Source: Serpula lacrymans var. lacrymans S7.9
Taxonomy: Eukaryota > Basidiomycota > Agaricomycetes > Boletales > Serpulaceae
Assembly (NCBI RefSeq): GCF_000218685.1
Contig: NW_006763306.1
Span: forward strand, 430,835-494,834
DNA length: 64,000 bases
Direction of reading: 5' to 3'
The position numbers were made by a program, and so were the translations under genes. Shown piece after piece: positions 18,711 through 28,464 of this stretch; positions within the stretch are counted from its first letter, which is position 1, and every line of letters begins with the position of its first letter. Below the pieces are notes generated by a model. The model was not told where the DNA came from. It saw nothing but the letters and a program-made list of their open reading frames with translations, and ran no database searches.

Positions 18711-21120
18711 TGGCAAAAATGAAGTAAACCACAACAAAGTGGCCCCTGCTCCGGGGTGTTGCACGAGCAATAACGGAATGACGGGGATGGCTCCCCAATT
18801 TGTAAATAAGTTTTTAAACTTGTTATCAGAAGTATGTACTTGTATAAAGAAATGTAACTGTAATATTTATGATACTACCGCTGCACCAGCGTCTCCCTTG
18901 GAGCGTGGCCCCGGCGAGACAAACACTAGGGTGCTTGATTCTGGTAAAACAAAAATAGAAAAACATGTGTCATTCAAGATCTCTTCTTCTTCTTCTTCTT
19001 CTTCTCCTTCTTCTTCTTCGGAGCCACCCTTTCCCGAAATCCCAAGGCGTGTGTTGATGCGCACGTATTTATTCCAAAAGGAGATCCGTTTAGACGTTGG
19101 CGTGGAAAACCTTGCCAGGGGCAAAGTACACTCAACGAGCGCACTGCTTGATTCAGGCGCTAACGGGATCTTCATAGATCAGGTCTGGGCAGAGCAAATT
19201 GGACTCCCCCTTGTAAAATTAGAAACGTCTATTCCCGTCTATAACGTTGACGGTACGCTTAACGCAGGTGGCTGTATTACACACAAATGTTCTTTTGTGG
19301 TCGAATACCAAGGACACAGAAAACGAGTCACTGCCGAGGCTACCCAACTAGGGAAGATTAATTTAATCTTAGGCTGGACCTGGCTATTTAAACACAATCC
19401 TGAGATCAACTGGCAGACAGGGGTTGTCACATTGTCACGTTGTCCCCAGGAATGTGTAAACTTGGGTAAACCAAATCATGTCCGTCACAATGAGCGTCTC
19501 GAAAAGTTAAACGCTAGTCACGTTTACGAGCTCAGATCTTTAGAAAAGATCGACGATGACGATGATGAGGTAAAACCTGAGGAAGAGATTAAGAGGCTGG
19601 TACCTCCCGAGTACCACGACTTCTGGAAAGTCTTTTCGAAACACAAATCAGAGCGCTTCCCAGAGGCTAAGCCTTGGGACCATGCTATAGATTTGAAAGA
19701 CACCTTCAAACCAAGGAAGGGACACATGATACCGCTCTCTGCTCCCGAAAGAGACGAGGTATCTAGTTTCATAGACGAACAACTTAGGAAGGGTTACATC
19801 AGACCTTCCAAAAGTCCTATGACGTCCCCGGTGTTCTTCATTCCTAAAAAGGATGGTAAAAAGCGAATGATTATGGACTATCGTTACGTAAATGAGCACA
19901 CGGTTAAAAATGCGTATCCTCTGCCTTTGATTAGTCAGCTAGTGGACAAATTGGCTGGCGCCAAAATCCTGACAAAGATGGATCTCAGATGGGGGTACAA
20001 CAATGTACGAATCAAAGAGGAAGATGCTTGGAAGGCCGCATTCACGTGCCACCGAGGATCTTTCGAACCCCTTGTTATGTTCTTTGGGTTGACCAATTCA
20101 CCGGCGACCTTCCAGAGCATGATGAACGAGATCTTTGCGGATATGGAAAACTGTGTCGTCATTTACATTGATGATTTATTAATATTTACAAAGTCGGACG
20201 ATGAGGCTGAGCATGACAGGATCGTGCAAGAAGTCCTTCGACGCTTACAGGAACGGGACCTATTTTTTAAACCCGAAAAATGTAATTTTAAAGTGAAGGA
20301 AGTAGACTTCCTCGGTATGATCATAGGCCAGAACGGAATCAGGATGAACCCTGAGAAAGTTCAAGCTATTTTGGAATGGCCAGAACCTACTCGCGTCAAA
20401 GGAGTTAGGGCCTTCCTAGGCTTAGGTAATTTCTACCGAAGGTTTATTGAAGACTTCGCAAAAATCACGAGACTGTTGAACGATCTCACCAAAAAGGACC
20501 TTGTTTGGCATTGGGGCGCCAAAGAACAGGAAGCTTTTGATAAGCTTAAACAGGCATTTACAACAGCGCCCATATTGGCATTCCCTGAATTAGACAAAGA
20601 GTTCCGGCTAGAAACCGACTCTTCTGACTTCGCCACTGGGGCTGTTCTATCAATCAAAAGCCCTGATGATCTTTGGAGGCCTTGTGCCTATTTATCGCAT
20701 AGTTTGTCGCCTACAGAGTGCAACTATCAAATATACGACAAAGAGATGCTGGCTATCATTAGAGCTTTAGAGCACTGGCGGCACTACTTAGAAGGTGCTA
20801 GGCACCAATTCGAAATTTGGACCGATCATAAGAACCTAGAGTACTTCATGACGGCCCGAGACCTGAACCGGAGACAAGCCCGCTACGCGGTGTACTTGTC
20901 AAGGTTCAATTATAAATTAATTCATAAGCCAGGAAGCTCAATGGGGAAAGCGGATGCTTTATCTAGAAGAGAGGATCATGCCAACGGCATTGAAGATGAC
21001 AACAAAGGTGTCACCCTGATAGATCAATCAAGGGTTGCCAATGTTAGAATCGGGCAAGATTCCGCTCTCCTGGAAGTCTTCAGGAAAGACATCTCCCCAG
21101 AGGAAAAGGCGCGCCTTTGA
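18673..21120 (+). CDS. pol: Gypsy Pol: protease, reverse transcriptase, RNase H
   Basis: About 815 codons, reached by the -1 shift; no ATG start upstream of the domains. An N-terminal poly-Ser tract is encoded by a TCT microsatellite (18981-19020). Protease: LLDSGANGIFID. RT: YRYVNEHTVKNAYPLPLI, KMDLRWGYNNVRI, FFGLTNSPATFQSMMN, catalytic YIDDLLIF. RNase H: LETDSSDFATGAVLS, KEMLAIIRALEHWR, WTDHKNLEYF. It makes cDNA from the element RNA inside the particle. It ends at TGA in the heptamer CTTTGAC (21115-21121); the integrase lies in the +1 frame. Confidence 0.9.
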   Translation, partial: RIRGLGHLGTLAPGKNEVNHNKVAPAPGCCTSNNGMTGMAPQFVNKFLNLLSEVCTCIKKCNCNIYDTTAAPASPLERGPGETNTRVLDSGKTKIEKHVSFKISSSSSSSSPSSSSEPPFPEIPRRVLMRTYLFQKEIRLDVGVENLARGKVHSTSALLDSGANGIFIDQVWAEQIGLPLVKLETSIPVYNVDGTLNAGGCITHKCSFVVEYQGHRKRVTAEATQLGKINLILGWTWLFKHNPEINWQTGVVTLSRCPQECVNLGKPNHVRHNERLEKLNASHVYELRSLEKIDDDDDEVKPEEEIKRLVPPEYHDFWKVFSKHKSERFPEAKPWDHAIDLKDTFKPRKGHMIPLSAPERDEVSSFIDEQLRKGYIRPSKSPMTSPVFFIPKKDGKKRMIMDYRYVNEHTVKNAYPLPLISQLVDKLAGAKILTKMDLRWGYNNVRIKEEDAWKAAFTCHRGSFEPLVMFFGLTNSPATFQSMMNEIFADMENCVVIYIDDLLIFTKSDDEAEHDRIVQEVLRRLQERDLFFKPEKCNFKVKEVDFLGMIIGQNGIRMNPEKVQAILEWPEPTRVKGVRAFLGLGNFYRRFIEDFAKITRLLNDLTKKDLVWHWGAKEQEAFDKLKQAFTTAPILAFPELDKEFRLETDSSDFATGAVLSIKSPDDLWRPCAYLSHSLSPTECNYQIYDKEMLAIIRALEHWRHYLEGARHQFEIWTDHKNLEYFMTARDLNRRQARYAVYLSRFNYKLIHKPGSSMGKADALSRREDHANGIEDDNKGVTLIDQSRVANVRIGQDSALLEVFRKDISPEEKARL

Positions 21121-21121
21121 C
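21115..21121 (+). promoter_or_regulatory. Candidate +1 frameshift heptamer
   Basis: CTT TGA C in the RT-RNase H frame. A P-site tRNA-Leu slipping from CUU to UUU puts GAC in the A site, and the integrase frame continues. The two frames overlap by about 85 nt. The heptamer equals the bacterial RF2 site and resembles Ty1 CUU AGG C. A single-base indel is the alternative. Confidence 0.45.
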
Positions 21122-22576
21122 GGCAATGAAAACTATTTATGGAAAGACGAGCTCTTTCATTTCAAAAACAAAATCTATGTGCCTGAGTCCGCAAGGATCA
21201 AGGCAATAGACAGACATCATGACACTCCAGTGGCTGGGCACCCTGGATGGCAACGAACGATGGAGTTGATCTCCAGAAACTACATGTGGCCGGGCATGGT
21301 CAAAGACGTACAGGAATACGTAAAATCCTGTCTGAGATGCGCCATGGCCAAGAATTCCCATCAACCGCCGGCGGGTAAACTCATGCCGAACCCGATACCA
21401 GCTGGCCCCTGGCAGGATATATCGGTGGACTTCACGACGGATCTGCCCGAGTCAAACGGGTACAATTCAGTAATGGTGGTAGTAGACCGCTTCTCCAAAG
21501 AAGTGGTATTCATACCCACCAACAAAACCATCACCGCCACCGGTACGGCAGACCTATTTAAGGATTTCGTATGGTCCATCCATGGGTTACCAGAAACGGT
21601 AATCTCCGATAGAGGACCGCAATTCGCTAGCGAGTTTACGAAAGAATTGTGCCGGATGCTGGGCATCAAACCTAAATTATCCACGGCGTTCCATCCGCAA
21701 ACTGATGGACAAACGGAGAGACTCAACCAGGAGTTGAAACAGTATCTCCGGATATTTATTAACGACAGACAGACAGATTGGGCCAAGTGGCTAAAAATAG
21801 CCCAGTTCTCTTATAATATTAAACAGTCGTCGGCTACAGGAAAGGCACCATTCGAGGTTACTAGATCGTACCTCCCCAGAATGGGTGTAGAACCTGGCAA
21901 AAGCAAAAATGAGGCTGCTGGAAACATGGCAAAAGACATGAAGTCTGTCTTGGACGAAATGCGCAAAGCGCTATTTAAAACTGCGGAGCAGATGAAAGAC
22001 AGGGCAGAGCGTAGACGCTCTAAGGCCCCTGATTACAAGGTCGGCGACCTGGTCTGGTTAGACACCGACCACTTAAAATTAAAAGACCGGCAGTCTAGAA
22101 AACTGACCGAAAAGTGGATTGGCCCTTACCGGATTAAGGAAGTCAAACCTAGTGCGGTGGAGCTGGAACTCCCAAAACGAATGAGGGTGGTACCCACGGT
22201 TAACATTAGCCGTGTGAAACCCTACAAAGGACCGCTGCTGGGACAGCGCGTAGACCAGCCCGGTCCGGTGGTAGTCACCCAAGAAGGTGAAGAAGAGTTC
22301 GAAGTCGAACGAGTGGTAGATGCACGCTTGAAGCGGGGAAAATTAGAGTTCCTGGTCCTATGGAAGGGCTATGGAGACGAGGACAGAATGTGGGAACCAG
22401 AATCCCATCTGCAAAACTCCCGCGATGCTGTTCGCAAATTTTATTCTAGGAATCCCTCAGCTCCCAGGAAGCTTAGAGGCATGGATTCAAACCTTTTTAA
22501 TTCCCTCTTTCAACCTATGCCCGAAAATTTTACCACTACCTCCGGAATTTGGTCTCGCCTGGAAGTCGAGCCTTAG
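21119..22576 (+). CDS. int: Gypsy integrase with C-terminal chromodomain
   Basis: About 485 codons in the +1 frame relative to RT. Zinc-binding HHCC domain (HHDTPVAGHPG ... CLRCAMAK), catalytic core VDFTTDLPESNGYN / ISDRGPQFASEF / FHPQTDGQTERLNQEL (D,D,E triad), GPY/F-like segment (KWIGPYRIKEV), and a chromodomain (FEVERVVDARLKRGK; FLVLWKGYGDEDRMWEPE). The chromodomain probably steers integration to methylated-histone chromatin, as in other chromoviruses. Terminates 11 bp before the 3' LTR. Confidence 0.92.
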   Translation, partial: DGNENYLWKDELFHFKNKIYVPESARIKAIDRHHDTPVAGHPGWQRTMELISRNYMWPGMVKDVQEYVKSCLRCAMAKNSHQPPAGKLMPNPIPAGPWQDISVDFTTDLPESNGYNSVMVVVDRFSKEVVFIPTNKTITATGTADLFKDFVWSIHGLPETVISDRGPQFASEFTKELCRMLGIKPKLSTAFHPQTDGQTERLNQELKQYLRIFINDRQTDWAKWLKIAQFSYNIKQSSATGKAPFEVTRSYLPRMGVEPGKSKNEAAGNMAKDMKSVLDEMRKALFKTAEQMKDRAERRRSKAPDYKVGDLVWLDTDHLKLKDRQSRKLTEKWIGPYRIKEVKPSAVELELPKRMRVVPTVNISRVKPYKGPLLGQRVDQPGPVVVTQEGEEEFEVERVVDARLKRGKLEFLVLWKGYGDEDRMWEPESHLQNSRDAVRKFYSRNPSAPRKLRGMDSNLFNSLFQPMPENFTTTSGIWSRLEVEP

Positions 22577-22587
22577 AAGGGGGGTAG
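22576..22587 (+). promoter_or_regulatory. Gypsy polypurine tract
   Basis: GAAGGGGGGTAG directly before the 3' LTR; plus-strand DNA primer. Confidence 0.75.
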
Positions 22588-22973
22588 TGTTACGATAACA
22601 CAATTTCCGGACATCTCCTTTCCTTTTTATTCTCCGCTTTAACTTTATACTTTAAGTACCACGCGGCATTTCCCTTTCTCGCGCTGCGTTGCCTTTCTTT
22701 TACTTTTAGACTTAACTCTCTCACGCAGTGGAGCTGGCCATACGGGCTAGACCCTATGACATCATCAGCCACTGCCTTCATCAACTGTATAGTACACATG
22801 TACAAACAACCTGTAGTAGTATATATACCCCAATAGATCCAGGAGACTCCTCAGCGAGTCCTCCTGTTGTATACCAACAAACTCTCTGCAGCTTAAGGGG
22901 TAACCACTCCCTCAACATCTTCTTTATAGTGTGTTCTTGTGTGCGCCAGAGTAACTAACTCTTGGTTGTTACA
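22588..22973 (+). repeat. Gypsy 3' LTR
   Basis: 386 bp, matching the 5' LTR, followed by TSD copy TCTAA. Confidence 0.95.
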
Positions 22974-23116
22974 TCTAAACACACAGAAATTCCCGTGCAC
23001 AATCAGTGAGTTTGAATTGATAAGAATCAATTATAAGCTTACCTGTGCTAGAAATGTGACCAACGCAAACGCAAATGGCCTCTATCGGCATACACTGACC
23101 CGAAATATGATGCAGC

Positions 23117-23383
23117 TGACAAAACCGGATAAACCCGGTCTCTGCCAAAGCAGCCATTGTTCTCCATGGAGCATAGCCACCACTCCATGGAGTAACCATT
23201 GTCCTCCTAGGAGTCATTATACTGTAGCGAGTAGCACCTCCGACTATAAGTAGTAGGGGGTTTAGTATAGGAATACCTCAGTCGTTTCTATAGCCTCTCG
23301 GGCAGCGGCTAAGGTATGTTACATTACATTTATTAGAGATCACCTTAAACTAACATCTATTGTAGTTTCACTTAGTTTTATTA
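23117..23383 (+). repeat. Solo Copia LTR
   Basis: 267 bp, TGACAAAACCGG to TTTTATTA, flanked by GCAGC on both sides (23112-23116, 23384-23388). It is in the opposite orientation to the Copia element at 8-15 kb and has an intermediate length. No internal sequence remains, so it formed by LTR-LTR recombination after insertion. Confidence 0.9.
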
Positions 23384-23475
23384 GCAGCATTCATCATCAA
23401 CGCTATGTCTGACAATGAGGATGACCCTGATTATAGGCCAACATCAAATGAACCTAAGACATTCAGGACAAGTTG

Positions 23476-24314
23476 AGTGGATATTTCAGATTGTTTGAAT
23501 TTGTCTTGAGTAAGGGAAGTCATTTTTGAGTTGGTGGTGTAATATGAAGAATAATAATTTAGTTTATTGTCGAGACCAACATAGTTATTCTATTTACAAG
23601 TTAACTAAAATACTAAAATAATCAATCATGTTGATGCGAACTCAAAGGACTCTAGAAAACGACCAAGTCCTTCTTGAGTATCTAGTTGAAATGTGCAGGA
23701 AACCTACAGATTTTGTGTAGATTTCCAGAACCGAACATCCAGAGCAAGATTCGATTGAAATGTGCCGGAAATGACCGAGTTTTCGGGACATTCTCATGGT
23801 TCATAATCTCAGGTTTTTCGCAGTGGTTACAGTGGATCAAGGATCAGATCCGTCAGTGTTGGTGCCATCGACTCCCTAGCACTCATCCTCCTCTCTCGAA
23901 ACAGCAACAGGGGCTGTGAAAGCCTGCGCGTAGACCTGCCCGGACCGGTTGTTGTTGTCACCCAGGAAGGTGGTAACTTGATAACAACTCATATTTTTCG
24001 CAGTTCACCCATACATTATTGACATTGACAGTACTGATTAGCCTAGAAATTTTATATGCACTTGATCTTTATTGTAACGGTATGCTGCTTCAGTCTGGTC
24101 CGCGTTGTTTTGCAACAGGAGACGGTCTAATTTTGGTGTCTCAAATGGCAGTCAGTGACTGTACGAATTTAGTAGTTTTTGCTGGTCAAGGCTACCTATA
24201 AGAAAAGTGTTTACATGGAATCAAAGCGTAGTAAACAATACATCCATCATTACAATAAATCATCTCTCGAGTCGAACAGACTTATCCCAGTATGTAAGCT
24301 TTAAGTTACTGGCA
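23476..24314. other. Gene-free stretch with a Gypsy relic
   Basis: 23926-23972 matches the Gypsy integrase tail at 22246-22289 (GCGCGTAGACC.GCCCGG.CCGG) with several changes and one extra codon: a fragment of a related, older element. The rest shows nothing beyond the 3' flank of duplicate B from ~24213. Confidence 0.5.
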
Positions 24315-27300
24315 CTAAGTAGGGAATGTGTCATTTGACAAACACAGCAGCGAAAAATAAAAACACAACACACCTGGGGGGAAATCCACTTCTTCGTCAC
24401 TAAGATACCATGCCCCTGTAAAAAGCGTCATAAATGCAATGTAATGATAACAAAACTACCGCCAAATACTCACTGTCGCCCACCATATGTTTCTCGTTGT
24501 AGGTATACCCGTTTCCGAGCCAGTGGAAGCGATTCTTGACATCACCGAGATATTCATAGTTGTAGTCTTCCCAGCGAGGACGTTCGAATGCTCGTGCAGC
24601 ATGCAAAGATGATCCTGGCCAGAGACCAACTACGCGACCCTCCACCTTTCCAACTTTGTACCATGAGCGACACTTAGCACTGTAGACGGTCTACAAATAT
24701 CTCAGTCTCACCGCAACGTCCATGAGTTAAACAACTTACCTTCGGGAAGTAGTGCTCAAGGTACTGATCAAAATCAGCGACAGCCTCCTTCTTTACCTCG
24801 ATACTCTTCAGCCTTTCGCGCTGCATCTTCAAAACGGCAGCAGCAGCATATTCGATTGCACGCTCAATGATTATGAGCAATGAGCCGGCCCCAATGATTG
24901 AATTTGGCCCAAGACTATTAAACCAGTTCGGAAAACCATCGGTGCAGAGGGAGAGATATGTTTCTGGGTGTGGTTTGTATCGGTCTTGTAACGTTCTTCC
25001 GCCTCTCCCGATGACAGGGAAAGGATATTGGAAATCAGTGTCGTAGCCTGCCAGGTATACAGCACCAAGTTTAGGAACCTTCGGGGAACAATGCGACTAG
25101 AAGCTCACCAGTAGCACAGATAAGGATGTCAAGGTCATAATGTTGACCATCGGGAGTTTCCAAGCCAGTCGGAGTGACCCGTTTGATGTCCTTGGGAACA
25201 AAGTCCACCTACATAAAGTCAATTGAAATCAGTCATATGCACGCTTATCATAAGAAAAGAACCAACATTATCTTCAGTGAGCGCCTCGAGGTATCCGGGA
25301 CCAGGAGTCAACCTCCTACACGTCACCGGGAAATCGGGTGTGACTATTTTTAAACTGGATAATTGAATCTTAAAAGGGATAATCATGAACTCGTACTGTG
25401 GTCAGCGATCCACGGTTTTTTCTCAAGACGCTTGAGCATATCCTCCCTGAAAGCTTTGCGAGCCTGAGCCTCCTTCTCACTGCCTTGTATCGTGGAAGAA
25501 TGGTTTGACTGCTGATTGTGAGAAGAGAAATCACCACACGTAAGAGAAAAAACGCACGTTTAGCTCTTCTTCCAATTCACGCCTGAACTCCTTGTAAAAT
25601 ATGGGATCCTTGAATGCTTGCCTGTCCTCGTCGCTAAAACTATCTGTAGCGATAAATGAGTCACATATAGTGCAGAACAGGTTACGAAGACTCACAATTT
25701 GCAGCCTCCGGATCGCGCTTCATCATTTCAGAAAGTTTCTCTGTTAAGAATGGTGTCGCAAGCCACGTCTTGCCACGAACAAAGTTATAGAGATGGCCGA
25801 CATATGGCTGAAGAGCAGGAACCATCTGTATGGCTGAGGAACCCTAAATTTGCAGTCATAATGTGCTCTTAGAAGCTGAGCCAGAACACTTTTTGCCTTA
25901 CCACGCCAATGACCCCAACCTTTTTATCTTTCCAGTCCTTCGCACCCTCCCTCCAGTCGTCAGTGTCCCATCCGGCAGAATGCATCAATTTCCCCTTGAA
26001 GTCGTGTAGACCCTCGATATTTGGCCAGGACCACCTGCTTATTCCACCAGCACAACACAACACAAAGTCTGCAACATCTTCTATCTCTTCCATGCGTGGG
26101 TGCTCGGCAGTGGAATCCACTGCTGGACGACGGAATTTAAGATACCACTTCCCTTCCTTTTCGTCATATCGTGCGTGTATTAGTTCGTGCTGAAGTTTGA
26201 TGTAACGCATGAGCTGGTACTTGTCCGTGATGCGCTGTACGTGAGCGCGGATTTCTGGACCTGGAGCATAGAAAGAAGACCATTCTGTCTAAAATATGAT
26301 TCAATAACCCTGTTATATATCTCGAGATAGAGGTACCAACATTCGCTTCGAAGGTGAGTTGGTACTTCAAATTTAATGTCAGACCTCATTACATATAAAC
26401 AAGCAAATATTTACACAATGCGATGGTGCATCACACGACAGTCCCTACAGACACACAGCGCAATGAACGTCGATCTATCAGTAGAGGTCAATTTGATCGG
26501 GGGAAAGTATTCACCGGATACCTATTGGAATACCAGGTTCCACCAACACCAGCATTCTTCTCGTAAATCGTAAGGTCTATGTTCTTAATGCGCTGAGGAA
26601 ACCTACCAACCGAATAAGTATTTTCTCGAACAAGCATTCCTGGATACGAACCTGATTCCAGCAGTGATGCCGCTGTAACCAGCACCTATGACAATGACTT
26701 TCATAGGTCTTTCTTCATCTATCGCGAAGTCGCCTAAATTATACGGTACAGTCTTGTCCACCGAATCTGCCCCATTCTGCTGTTCCTCTGTCCCATTCAC
26801 AACGCCATTTTTGCCGTTCACGCCACCAGACGCGGCTTTCGTCGACTTGAGCGTTGAGAAGACGCTGCTGAAACTACGACTGAGTGAAGGTGCCATCTGG
26901 TATACAAGAGTGTCCAATCGTTACCTTCCACAAGAAAGAGTTATATAGTCATTCCTGGTAGAACTATTTGGCGTTTCAAGAAGGAAAAACCCACGTATTG
27001 ACTGATTTAGGGAGACATATGAATTGGGTTACGGTATGGAACATCACGATTCTGCTCATGGGTAAAGCCGTGAGTAAGAGTTGTATGCATGAAGACAAAG
27101 TTCCTATTCGTCCTTGGAAGAAAATGCGGCCTTGTGTGGTCGCTGCGGTGTTCGGTTCGAGCGTGACCCATGGGTGTATCTTTATGACGTACAATGAAAG
27201 AAAGTCCTAAACAAGCTGTTGACGAGATCCACAAATTTTCATGTTGTAGAATGGGGCTCACTGGTATCCGGAAATATCTCCCTCTTCACTCAATGTCTCT

Positions 27301-27575
27301 AATTACTCATGTGGTGAGCATTGTGCCGGCTTCCTAAAAATCGACCAATCTAGAATGCAAATATTTCCCCTTTTAATTTGGAAATTTTGAGACTCATATG
27401 TACATGTGGAAATGGAAATTTGGGACTTACGCCTGCTCAGCAGGTTTGTTGGGAAGGGAAAACAACCTTTAGTTTGACGGATAGACTCAAAAAGTTATGT
27501 TATACGTAAAACTTACAGTGTTCATTAACTCATGTTATCATGTCGAGAAGAGCTCCCATGCTCGCTCTCAGTAGT
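24213..27575. repeat. Segmental duplicate B (monooxygenase gene plus flanks)
   Basis: Same-orientation partner of 2511-5910. Exons and introns correspond one to one; promoter blocks such as TAGTCATTC.TGGTAGAACTAT and GGGAGACATATGA are shared. Confidence 0.7.
24315..26896 (-). CDS. Type I Baeyer-Villiger monooxygenase, copy 2
   Basis: Paralogue of the gene at 2598-5186 with the same exon order and phases. First ATG (MAPSLSRSF) at 26894-26896. FAD motif VIVIGAGYSGITAG; a spliced GIR|FPQRIKN join; GGTWYSNRYP|GLSCDAPSHC|YQLTFEAN|TEWSSFYAPG; Baeyer-Villiger fingerprint FKGKLMHSAGWD; NADPH motif VGVIGV|GSSAIQM; DTDFQYPFPVIGRGG; NGYTYNEKHMVGD. It ends at TAG 24315-24317 after a divergent ~20-residue tail. 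No frame break was found, so both copies look functional. Changes are mostly conservative, except DAPSHC vs DIPSHC and SII.GAGS vs SGVGSGS near the substrate side, which may alter specificity (inference). Confidence 0.9.
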
Positions 27576-28464
27576 GAAGTACTTCCCCTTCAAGTTCGTC
27601 AAATCCGAACCGCTCCGCACGCACCACGCCTGGTCGTACAGCTTCGTTCTCCACCCGATTACCGGAGAAGATAACAGAAAATTCGTTTCTGGATATTCGC
27701 AGCAGACTTGACCCCGCCACCTCCGATATCGATAGAAAAGAGAAGCGGGAGGCATCCTCAACGGAGATAGCGACAACGGTACCAAAAATAATACCTCGAA
27801 GGTGGCGATAATGAGGGAACTTTTTTCAAAAAGCAGAATGCGTATGACTGATATCTTCTTAGTTTGTGATCGCCGATGAAGCGACTTGAACCAGTCTCAC
27901 AAATGCCATATAGCAACAGATGACAAAGGAATCAGGTCTAGGTCCAGCAAGAGGTCCAGGGTAAAATATTGAAGGCTTGACCATCTATGAGTTCGCATTG
28001 ATTGATGAGAATTATGGACCTATCTCAGTGTTCTTCTTGCAAGATTCCAGTTAAGCTTCCTGGTCTTCCGAGTATGAAGAGCAAGTTAAAGAGGCTCTTT
28101 TAAGTTGGTTAGATTGGTTTTGACAGGCACGTGCAACAGAAAAGTCACGTGCACGACGCGCTCAAAATCTTGGAGAAATCTTGTCACGAACGCTTACAGA
28201 ACCTTCTCACTCAACTTTAGCAGTGTGAGTCAATTTACGTTCCATATATCGTCTATCATAACAACTTAACACTCTGGCCCTTCGTGCACCCAGGACAACG
28301 TACAAGGAACAAGAGAACTTGCAAAAATCTGCTTCAATTCACCTACTTCAAGGTAAAGGCCTTGTCATTTTTAGATCTACTCTTCTTCAATTCCGTATTG
28401 AGGCTTGATGTTCAAGTATTCAGGGCATATATTTGCTCCAGGTTCTATATTACTCTGATCACCC
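26897..28464. other. Intergenic, divergent promoter region
   Basis: 26897-27575 is the duplicated 5' flank of copy 2. Two CACGTG E-box cores lie 18 bp apart near 28128 and 28146 (GGCACGTGCA, GTCACGTGCA), upstream of the F-box gene. No ORF is supported. Confidence 0.45.

Larger units (their letters stand above)
16719..22973 (+). mobile_element. Gypsy chromovirus (Ty3/Metaviridae-type), full length
   Basis: 6,255 bp: 386-bp LTRs at both ends, TSD TCTAA (16714-16718 and 22974-22978), self-priming PBS, gag, protease-RT-RNase H, integrase with chromodomain, polypurine tract GAAGGGGGG before the 3' LTR. The order PR-RT-RH-IN defines Ty3/Gypsy; the C-terminal chromodomain defines a chromovirus. The LTRs were identical over the 369 bp compared, and the only frame breaks coincide with recoding motifs, so the insertion is recent and may be active. 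The 0.5-kb leader (17105-17623) has no long ORF. Confidence 0.95.
15781..23475 (+). pseudogene. Spliced coiled-coil gene broken by Gypsy and a solo LTR
   Basis: Exon 1 (15781 to ~16235) begins MSSHTTLQAP and has a coiled coil at about residues 30-85. It joins across a GTGAGT...CAG intron to DAINEVFMRKMGVD at ~16299. The second exon holds WPVDQATNQPFLRFKW and an acidic run (DDDDDE). At VPVS the frame enters the Gypsy LTR. Removing 16719-22978 (element plus one TCTAA) continues the frame as VSKHTEIP. After a putative intron an exon near 23050 runs through DPKYDAA, where the solo LTR sits. Removing it with one GCAGC continues as FIINAMSDNEDD to TGA at ~23475. The WPVD...LRFKW and SDNEDD blocks recall a multi-copy agaric family of unknown function. 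The intron before 23050 is not resolved. Confidence 0.6.

Noticed and set aside
18980..19025. Minus-strand Glu-rich frame over the TCT repeat as a gene
   Set aside because: It is the antisense of the poly-Ser microsatellite in pol.
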